DNA from: Arthrobacter castelli DSM 16402
Lineage (GTDB): Bacteria > Actinomycetota > Actinomycetes > Actinomycetales > Micrococcaceae
NCBI RefSeq assembly: GCF_000430705.1
Contig: NZ_AUMN01000001.1
Coordinates: 432,040 to 496,039 of the forward strand
DNA: 64,000 nucleotides
Reading direction: 5' to 3'
Shown piece by piece: positions 54,540 to 61,381 of the stretch; positions within the stretch are counted from its first letter, which is position 1, and every line of letters begins with the position of its first letter. The notes beneath the pieces were generated by a model. The model made no database searches. It was not told where the DNA came from and saw only the letters and a list, made by a program, of their open reading frames with translations. Made by a program: the position numbers and the translations under genes.

Positions 54540-54800
54540 GGCAATACGCTAACCCGTGACAGCAGTGGCAACAATGCGCGGCCTAAATGCGGCGTCGACA
54601 TTGCCGAAGCGCGTTATACTCGAGCGTGTCGACTAAATTTGTCAGTGGTGCTAATTGCACTGGCGCAATTCCTGTTTGTACGGCAGAATATGGGAGAGCA
54701 GGACTGTGGGCTGAATTGAAACGGACCGCACGATAGCGCAGAACTTCATCGAGAGCTGAAGGTCGTTGGGGAAGACGTACCTACAGCTATGGAGGATGGA

Positions 54801-55304
54801 ATGTCTGTTGCAGCGACGCGCGGTGTCTTGTTCGTGCACTCGGCCCCGACTGCGTTATGTCCGCATGTCGAGTGGGCCATCGGATCCGTCGTGGATAAGC
54901 GAACGGATCTTGAGTGGACCGAGCAACCGGCTTCTCCGGGAATGTTCCGTGCCGAACTGTCCTGGACGGGCAAGCAGGGCACCGGGTCACGACTCGCGTC
55001 GGCCCTGCGCGGATGGGCACATTTGCGGTATGAGGTGACTGAAGAGCCAAGCGCGGGTGTCGATGGTGGACGCTGGTCCCACACACCCGAACTTGGCATA
55101 TTTCACGCCACAACGGATGTGCACGGCAACATCATGGTCTCCGAGGACCGCATTCGCTACGCCTATGAGAATGGTGCCGGGGATCCGTCAGCTGTATACC
55201 ACGAGCTTTCCCTTGCTTTAGGGGAGGCATGGGACGAAGAGCTCGAACCGTTCCGCCACGCCGCCGAAGGGGCGCCCGTACGGTGGCTTCATCAGGTCGG
55301 TTGA
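54801..55304 (+). CDS. DUF3145 family protein
   Basis: The 167-residue protein begins MSVAATRGVLFVHSAPTALCPHVEWA, which identifies the actinobacterial DUF3145 family of unknown function. The ATG at 54801 follows ggagg by 5 nt. An ATG at 54789 lies in that site and is rejected. It is convergent with fabF, its usual neighbour in Micrococcales. Confidence 0.93.
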   Translation: MSVAATRGVLFVHSAPTALCPHVEWAIGSVVDKRTDLEWTEQPASPGMFRAELSWTGKQGTGSRLASALRGWAHLRYEVTEEPSAGVDGGRWSHTPELGIFHATTDVHGNIMVSEDRIRYAYENGAGDPSAVYHELSLALGEAWDEELEPFRHAAEGAPVRWLHQVG

Positions 55305-55343
55305 TGCCTGATGCACATGCACGCGCAATGACTCCATAGCAAG

Positions 55344-55378
55344 AAGGACGGCCGGTCCTGGCGGATCCGGCCGTCCTT
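55344..55378. terminator. Bidirectional hairpin between DUF3145 and fabF
   Basis: AAGGACGGCCGG (55344-55355) and CCGGCCGTCCTT (55367-55378) form a perfect 12-bp stem around 11 nt, followed by tta on the plus strand. Confidence 0.85.
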
Positions 55379-55504
55379 TACGCGTGTCGCCTGTGTTGAA
55401 CCCGGACGTGATGAGTCCGGATCCCATTGGCACCACATCTTCCGGAATCGCGCGAGGGCGAGGTGCACCAGTTCGAGGCAGGTGGCCTGCTGGGCCGTTG
55501 TCCC

Positions 55505-56743
55505 TTATGCGTTGCGGATTGCAATCACCGCGTTGTGGCCACCAAATCCGAACGAATTACTCAGTGCCACCACGTCGCCGTCGGGCAGTTGTCGTTCGGA
55601 GGTGATGACGTCGAGCGGGATCTCGGGATCCTGATTGTCGAGGTTGATGGTCATCGGCGCTTGGCGTTCGTGGACCGCCAAAACCGTGAGCACAGCCTCC
55701 ACCGCACCGGAAGCTCCCAGCAGGTGCCCCGTCTGCGACTTGGTCGCCGAGACACCAACGTTGTCAACGTGCTTGCCCAGGGCCTCCCGCAGGGCTGTGT
55801 ACTCTGGCTTGTCGCCAACGGGCGTGGCAGTGGCGTGGGCGTTGACATGAACGACGTCGTTCGGCTGCACCCGAGCATCGAACATGGCGGCCTTAAGCGC
55901 CCGGGTGGCGCCCAGACCCTCCGGATCCGGTGCGGTGATGTGGTACGAGTCGGAGGTGACTGCAGTACCGGCGAGCTCGCCGTAAATGCGCGCGCCGCGG
56001 GCCTTGGCATGCTCTTCAGCCTCCAGCACCAGTGCGCCGGCGCCTTCACCCATCACGAACCCATCGCGGTCAACGTCGTACGGACGCGACGCGTGCTCCG
56101 GGTCGTCGTTGCGGCGGGAGAGCGCCTGCATGGAGTTGAACGCTGCCAAAGGCATGGGGTGGATGGCAGCTTCGGCGCCGCCGGATACGACGACGTCGGC
56201 ACGACCGGAGCGGATCAGATCCAGCCCTTGATGGAGGGACTCAGTTCCTGAAGCGCAGGCAGACACCGGAGTGAACGCGCCCGCACGCGCACCCAGGTCG
56301 AGGCTCACCGCAGCAGCGGGGCCGTTGGGCATCAGCATGGGGACCGTCATCGGAAGCACCCGCCGCGGTCCCTTTTCCCGCAGCGTGTCCCAGGCATCAA
56401 GCAACGTCCATACGCCTCCGATACCGGTGGCGAACGACACGGCGAAGCGTTCCTGGTCCAGGTTCTCTTCCAGCCCGGAATCCTTCCATGCCTCCCGTGC
56501 GGAGATGATGGCGAACTGCGTGGACGGGTCCATGCGCTTGGCCTCGACGCGGCTGAGAACCTCGGAGGCCGGCGTACTGACCCGTGCGGCGAAGTGGACA
56601 GGCAGATTGTATTCCTCGACCCAATCGTCTTCCAGGGTGCGCGCACCGGAGACACCCTGCAAGGAGTTCTTCCAGGTTGTCGGGACATCACCGCCGATGG
56701 GACTCGTGGCGCCCAGGCCGGTAATGACTACTTTGCGTGCCAT
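55505..56743 (-). CDS. fabF: Beta-ketoacyl-ACP synthase II
   Basis: FabF performs the elongating Claisen condensation of acyl-ACP with malonyl-ACP. The 412-residue protein has the catalytic triad Cys163 (VSACASGTES), His in NAHATATPVGD and His in GHLLGASGAVE. It is the last gene of fabD-fabH-acpP-fabF on the minus strand. Two hairpins lie in the 209-bp gap before it, and may adjust its level against acpP. Confidence 0.95.
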   Translation of the reverse strand: MARKVVITGLGATSPIGGDVPTTWKNSLQGVSGARTLEDDWVEEYNLPVHFAARVSTPASEVLSRVEAKRMDPSTQFAIISAREAWKDSGLEENLDQERFAVSFATGIGGVWTLLDAWDTLREKGPRRVLPMTVPMLMPNGPAAAVSLDLGARAGAFTPVSACASGTESLHQGLDLIRSGRADVVVSGGAEAAIHPMPLAAFNSMQALSRRNDDPEHASRPYDVDRDGFVMGEGAGALVLEAEEHAKARGARIYGELAGTAVTSDSYHITAPDPEGLGATRALKAAMFDARVQPNDVVHVNAHATATPVGDKPEYTALREALGKHVDNVGVSATKSQTGHLLGASGAVEAVLTVLAVHERQAPMTINLDNQDPEIPLDVITSERQLPDGDVVALSNSFGFGGHNAVIAIRNA

Positions 56744-56808
56744 TAATTCACTCTCTCCGCCGATGTGTGTGCCGGCCGCTTCGCCGGCGGTTTCAAAACT
56801 CTATGGAA

Positions 56809-56866
56809 TGACTGGCCGGTACCCGCCCGTCACACATTATGTGGAGGGGCTGGTACCGGCCAGTCA
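56809..56866. promoter_or_regulatory. Perfect 15-bp inverted repeat between acpP and fabF
   Basis: TGACTGGCCGGTACC (56809-56823) and its exact complement (56852-56866) surround a 28-nt loop. A second stem, CGGGCCGACC (56880-56889) with GGTCGGCCCG (56907-56916), lies nearer acpP. They are in the transcribed spacer of the fab operon. Confidence 0.75.
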
Positions 56867-56952
56867 CAAACTGCGCTGTCGGGCCGACCGGGCATCTGGG
56901 TGCATCGGTCGGCCCGGCACATATCAAGCCAGTCGTTGGCCGAAGCCAGTCC

Positions 56953-57201
56953 TTAGCCCTGCTGGGCGTTGGAGATGTAGTTGACGGCGTCACCGACGGT
57001 CTTGAGGTTCTTCACCTCTTCGTCGGGGATGCGCACGCCGAACTTCTCCTCAGCGTTGACGACGATGGTCATCATGGAGATGGAGTCAATGTCCAAATCG
57101 TCGGTGAAGGACTTGTCGGCCTCTACGGCCTCAGGGGCCAGCCCGGTCTCTTCGTTGACGATCTCTGCGAGTCCGGACTGGATTTCTTCATTGCTGGCCA
57201 T
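56953..57201 (-). CDS. acpP: Acyl carrier protein
   Basis: ACP carries growing acyl chains on a phosphopantetheine arm. The 82-residue acidic protein has the attachment motif DLDIDSISMMT with Ser40, where most family members have DSL. The ATG at 57201 has gaaagaaaaggag upstream. It lies between fabH and fabF, as is typical. Confidence 0.96.
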   Translation of the reverse strand: MASNEEIQSGLAEIVNEETGLAPEAVEADKSFTDDLDIDSISMMTIVVNAEEKFGVRIPDEEVKNLKTVGDAVNYISNAQQG

Positions 57202-57290
57202 GGATGGCTCCTTTTCTTTCTTTGCCGTTATTGACGTGGATATTGTTCACAAACCAGGGTCTGCTGTGGAAAGACTGATGCAGCTTCTGC

Positions 57291-58331
57291 TCAGGGCAGT
57301 TCCACCACCTGGGCACCATAGACGAGCCCTGCCCCGAAACCAATCTGCAGCGACAAACCTCCGGACAGCTCCGGATTTTCGTTCAACAGGCGGTGTGTGG
57401 CCAGCGGGATGGAAGCGGCGGAGGTATTGCCCGCATCCGCAATGTCACGTCCGATGACTACGGAATCGGGCAGCTGCAACTGCTTCGCCAGTTCGTCGAT
57501 GATACGCATATTGGCCTGGTGGGGGACGAACGCAGCGAGATCGGCGGCCCTCACCTCAGCGGCGTCGAGGGCTTGCTGTGCCACCTTGGCCATCTCCCAC
57601 ACGGCCCAGCGGAACACGCTTGGCCCGTCCTGGTACAGGGTTGGCCAGCGGCTCTCGTCGCCACCATTGGCGGCAGCGCTCCTGCCGGCGGCCTTGCCGG
57701 CCGGCCCGTGGTCGCGCAGCACCAGCTGGGAATCGGTCATGTTGATGGTTTCCCACTTGCTGCCTTCGGAGCCCCACACCGAAGGTCCGATGGCGGGCGT
57801 GTCGGAGGGGCCAATGACGACGGCGCCGGCGCCGTCTCCCAGCAGGAACGAAATGCTCCGTTCGGAGTTGTCAATGTAGTCGGAGAGCTTCTCCACCCCG
57901 ACCACCAGGGTGTATTCAGCCATGCCGCTGTGCACCAGTGCGTCGCCTTGGGCGACCCCGTAGCAGTATCCTGCACAGGCCGCCGAGATATCGAAGGCAG
58001 GGGCGGGGGCGGCTCCCAGCTTCTCCGCCAGCAGGGATGCGCTCGATGGCGTCGGGTACGGGTGGGTGACCGTCGAGACGATGACAGCTCCCAGCTGGGA
58101 ACCTTCAATGCCCGCTGATTCCAAGGCGTCCCGGGCGGCACCTTCGGCCATATCAATGACTGAAACGTCGGCCGGCGCCCGGTGGCGGGTGACGATTCCG
58201 GTGCGTTGACGGATCCATTCGTCCGAGGAATCGATCCACTGGCAGACGTCGTCGTTGGTCACGGTGACGCTCGGGCGGTACGAGCCGAACCCCATGATCC
58301 TGGTGTGTTCCCGCAGGGGTGTTTGCTTCAT
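57291..58331 (-). CDS. fabH: Beta-ketoacyl-ACP synthase III
   Basis: FabH starts fatty acid synthesis by condensing an acyl-CoA with malonyl-ACP. In actinobacteria branched-chain primers are favoured. The 346-residue protein has Cys119 (ISAACAGYCYG), the His of VPHQANMRI and the Asn of ADAGNTSAAS. It starts 3 nt after fabD. Confidence 0.96.
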   Translation of the reverse strand: MKQTPLREHTRIMGFGSYRPSVTVTNDDVCQWIDSSDEWIRQRTGIVTRHRAPADVSVIDMAEGAARDALESAGIEGSQLGAVIVSTVTHPYPTPSSASLLAEKLGAAPAPAFDISAACAGYCYGVAQGDALVHSGMAEYTLVVGVEKLSDYIDNSERSISFLLGDGAGAVVIGPSDTPAIGPSVWGSEGSKWETINMTDSQLVLRDHGPAGKAAGRSAAANGGDESRWPTLYQDGPSVFRWAVWEMAKVAQQALDAAEVRAADLAAFVPHQANMRIIDELAKQLQLPDSVVIGRDIADAGNTSAASIPLATHRLLNENPELSGGLSLQIGFGAGLVYGAQVVELP

Positions 58332-58334
58332 CGT

Positions 58335-59285
58335 TTACGCGCCTTCCTCTGCGGCTTCGGTCGTCATCAGGTCACGTGCTGCGGTGAGGTCGTCGGGAGT
58401 CTTCACCGCGGCAGCGGTGGCGCCGGGCAGGCCACGTTTAGCCAGACCCGCCAGTGTACCTGCCGGCGGAAGCTCAATCAGGCCATTGACGCCCATGGTC
58501 GTGAACCGCTCCATGCACAGGTCCCAACGGACCGGGCGGGAAACCTGGGCTACCAAGCTGTCCAGGTTGGCGTGGCCATCAACGACCATCCCGCCATCGT
58601 AGTTGGACAGCAAGGTCACTGCCGGGTCGCGCGGCTGCAGTTGGGGACGCAGCTGTTCCAAAGCACCAAGTGCGGGTGCCATATGTTCGGTATGGAAAGC
58701 GCCGGCAACCTTCAGCGGCATCACACGTGCCTTTGCAGGAGGGTTGTCTGCCAGCGCCTGCAACTGTTCCAGTGTGCCGGCGGCGACGGTTTGCCCGGCA
58801 GCGTTGACGTTGGCTGCTGTCAGCCCGGCCGATTCGATGGCGGCTGCTACTTCGTGCTGATCTCCGCCCAATACTGCGCTCATCCCGGTTGGTGTCTGCG
58901 CTGCAGCGTCAGCCATGGAGTTGGCCCGCCGGCGTACGAATGCCATGGCGTCGGCCTCAGTGAGAGCGCCGGACAATGCCGAGGCTGTGATTTCGCCCAC
59001 CGAATGCCCTGCGAAGACGATTTCGGACGCCCGCGGGTGGGAAACAGCTTCGCCGTCGAGCAGCACTCTGGCGGCCACCAGTCCCGCGGCGACGATTAAC
59101 GGCTGCGCGACGGCGGTGTCCTTGATGGTCTCGGCATCCGACTTTGTCCCGTGCAGGACGAGGTCGATTCCCGCCATATCGCTCAACTGTTGCAGGTGAT
59201 CGGCGACGCCGGGCAGCTCGAGCCACGGGGCGAGGAAACCAGGACTTTGGGAGCCCTGGCCGGGACAGACAATTGCAAGCACCAT
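58335..59285 (-). CDS. fabD: Malonyl-CoA:ACP transacylase
   Basis: FabD loads malonyl groups from CoA onto ACP. The 316-residue protein begins VLAIVCPGQGSQSPGF, has Ser95 in GHSVGE and the His of AGAFHTEHM. It leads the fab operon. The 17-bp dyad at 59349-59365 lies 64 bp upstream of its ATG. Confidence 0.96.
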   Translation of the reverse strand: MVLAIVCPGQGSQSPGFLAPWLELPGVADHLQQLSDMAGIDLVLHGTKSDAETIKDTAVAQPLIVAAGLVAARVLLDGEAVSHPRASEIVFAGHSVGEITASALSGALTEADAMAFVRRRANSMADAAAQTPTGMSAVLGGDQHEVAAAIESAGLTAANVNAAGQTVAAGTLEQLQALADNPPAKARVMPLKVAGAFHTEHMAPALGALEQLRPQLQPRDPAVTLLSNYDGGMVVDGHANLDSLVAQVSRPVRWDLCMERFTTMGVNGLIELPPAGTLAGLAKRGLPGATAAAVKTPDDLTAARDLMTTEAAEEGA

Positions 59286-59348
59286 TCAAGCTTTCCAAAC
59301 AATAGAGGGACGGCGCGTGTTTCGGATGACGAAGCTGATCCGGACACG

Positions 59349-59365
59349 TTGTAGGAAGTCTACAA
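59349..59365. promoter_or_regulatory. 17-bp dyad upstream of fabD, candidate regulator site 1
   Basis: TTGTAGACTTCCTACAA on the minus strand is part of an exact 19-nt GTTGTAG-N5-CTACAAC inverted repeat. Fourteen of its 17 bases recur upstream of the regulator gene at 60625-60641 with the same 9-nt TTGT...ACAA spacing. It lies between the regulator gene and fabD, where a promoter is expected. Confidence 0.6.
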
Positions 59366-59372
59366 CTTCACG

Positions 59373-60587
59373 CTACTTACTGCGGCCGTTTTGCCGTTCG
59401 TGTTGGGCCTCTTCCACCGTGGCCAGCCGGCCCATGACGAGAGCTGTTTGCAGCACGAAGGCCTCGCGGGGCAGCAGTGGATCCCAACCGGTGACTTCGG
59501 TGACCCTGCGCAGCCGGTAGCGGACCGTGTTGGCGTGGACGAACAGTTCCCGGGCGGTGGCTTCGAGCGAATGGCCCAGGCTCAAGTAGCTGGACAACGT
59601 TTCAACCAACCCGTTCGAAGCGGCAAGCAGGGGGCGGTAGATGCCGGCCACCAAGGCCCGGCCTGCGGCGTCATCGCCGGACATCACGCGCTCCGGCAAC
59701 AGGTCGTCTGCCGCCACCGGGCGGGGCGCCATGGGCCAGCCGCGGGCCGCCACCAACCCGGCGAATGCTGCCTGCGCCGATCCGCTGGCCTCAGCGAGCG
59801 AATCGGCGATCGGGCCATGCACCACCGGCCCCGGCCCGAAGAGTTCACTGATCCGCTGGTAAGCCGATTCGTGTCCTTTCATCCCGCCCAGCACCAGAAT
59901 CAGCCGGTCGCCTTGGATACCCACCAGGGTGTCGGTGGCGAAGCGTGCAGTCGCCCGCCTCAGCTCGCTGACAAAGGAGGGACTGGGATCGGAAGGGGAG
60001 GAGCCCACGATGACGGTGATGGCCGATTGCGCGGTCCATCCGACAGCGGCGATCCTGGAGCGCAGCGCGTCGGAACTCTCTCCACGCAGGATGGCGTCGA
60101 CCACCAGGGCTTCCAGCCGCGTATCCCAGGAGCCGCGCGTTTCGGCGGCTCGTGCGTAGACATCCGCGGCGGCGAAGGCCACTTCGCGGGAATAGCGCAG
60201 CACGGCTTCGCGCAGATCAGGCTGGTCGGCTTCCGGGGCCAGATCCGGAACCTGGTCCTCGACAACCTGGACGACGGTGCGTATCAACTGGAGCGCCTTC
60301 TGCAGGGAAATCGAACGAGTCAGCTCCGTCGGTGCGGCGCCGAACACGTCACTGAGCACCCACGCCGGTGACGACGGATGCTCATACCAGCTGACGAAGG
60401 ACGATATTCCCTTTTGGGCGATCAGGCCCAGCGCAGAGCGCTCATCGGCGCGGAGATGCCGGTACCACGGCAGCGACGCGTCCAATTGCCGCAATGTGGT
60501 GGTGGACAAGGACCCGATATTGGACCGCAGTCGTGCCAGTGTTTGAGACTTGGGTGCCGACTGCGTTGTACGGCGGGAAGCATCCAT
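59373..60587 (-). CDS. PucR/CdaR-type regulator, probable FasR-like activator of the fab operon
   Basis: The 404-residue protein has a degenerate N-terminal sensor region and the PucR C-terminal HTH_30 domain (SLEATARELFVHANTVRYRLRRVTEV). In Streptomyces coelicolor the adjacent FasR protein binds and activates the fab operon, and the position here, just upstream of fabD, is the same. Two near-identical dyads, one before fabD and one before this gene, suggest that it controls both the operon and itself. Confidence 0.88.
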   Translation of the reverse strand: MDASRRTTQSAPKSQTLARLRSNIGSLSTTTLRQLDASLPWYRHLRADERSALGLIAQKGISSFVSWYEHPSSPAWVLSDVFGAAPTELTRSISLQKALQLIRTVVQVVEDQVPDLAPEADQPDLREAVLRYSREVAFAAADVYARAAETRGSWDTRLEALVVDAILRGESSDALRSRIAAVGWTAQSAITVIVGSSPSDPSPSFVSELRRATARFATDTLVGIQGDRLILVLGGMKGHESAYQRISELFGPGPVVHGPIADSLAEASGSAQAAFAGLVAARGWPMAPRPVAADDLLPERVMSGDDAAGRALVAGIYRPLLAASNGLVETLSSYLSLGHSLEATARELFVHANTVRYRLRRVTEVTGWDPLLPREAFVLQTALVMGRLATVEEAQHERQNGRSK

Positions 60588-60624
60588 GCCCCGAGCTTAC
60601 GTCCTGAGGCGGGCCAATCGCGAT

Positions 60625-60641
60625 TTGTGCGAAGCCTACAA
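60625..60641. promoter_or_regulatory. 17-bp dyad upstream of the PucR regulator, candidate site 2
   Basis: TTGTAGGCTTCGCACAA on the minus strand matches site 1 at 14 of 17 positions and lies 38 bp upstream of the regulator's ATG. It also lies 39 bp before the divergent YjdF-like gene, so it could affect that gene too. Confidence 0.55.
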
Positions 60642-60679
60642 TTGCCGGCAAGCAAAGTCGGTGCCGATAGGGTGGACGC

Positions 60680-61348
60680 ATGAGCCAATCGTTTTTGACT
60701 CCGTGGCCGGGGGCCTGGGTCATCTGCGCAGATATCTGCCGGATTGTGACGTTGCTATGCGCCGGATTGGCTCTGGTCTTTTGGGGGCCGGACAAAGTCA
60801 TTGCGTTCCTGGCTGTGACCGGGATTTTGCTGATTCCTCGTGTGATGAGGATGCCGGGGCCTTTCGACGCGGCTCTCGCCCTGACGATGCTTGTCTCAAC
60901 GCTGACCGGGGCGATCGGTTGGTACGAACATGTCATGTGGTGGGACAAGGTGGCCCACTTTGTCACAACCGGTTCCGCTGCCGCCATGCTGTCCCTGATG
61001 GTGGCTGCCTGGGGGCTGGTCGACCGTCTGTTCGAATCCGACCGGCCGCTCTATCGGACCCGCGTCACGGTGCAGACGGCCTCGCTGGGGATGAGCGTCG
61101 CGCTGATTTGGGAAATCATGGAGTGGATCTACAAGGACATCAACACCGACGATCCGCCAGCGACCTATCTGGATACCATGGCTGACCTCCTGGCCGGGGC
61201 GCTGGGTTCCGTCGCTGCAGCCGGTGCGCTGCTGCTATGGGTGCGGGCAGGCGGCGCTGCACCTCATAGCGACAGCGTTGAAGGCACGCAGCTGGGAGCC
61301 AGACCGCTGCATTCGAGAAACCAACGTTTGGAAGAGCCGGGCGCCTGA
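60680..61348 (+). CDS. YjdF/DUF2238-like membrane protein
   Basis: The 222-residue protein has about five hydrophobic segments and the conserved acidic and aromatic pattern WWDKVAHFVTTGSAAAML, then WEIMEWIYKDINTDDPPATY and LDTMADLLAGALGS. This matches the DUF2238/YjdF inner-membrane family, whose function is unknown. It diverges from the PucR gene and converges with aceE. Confidence 0.8.
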   Translation: MSQSFLTPWPGAWVICADICRIVTLLCAGLALVFWGPDKVIAFLAVTGILLIPRVMRMPGPFDAALALTMLVSTLTGAIGWYEHVMWWDKVAHFVTTGSAAAMLSLMVAAWGLVDRLFESDRPLYRTRVTVQTASLGMSVALIWEIMEWIYKDINTDDPPATYLDTMADLLAGALGSVAAAGALLLWVRAGGAAPHSDSVEGTQLGARPLHSRNQRLEEPGA

Positions 61349-61381
61349 GCCTGTCGCCTGAAGCCCGGCTACTCCTGCTCC

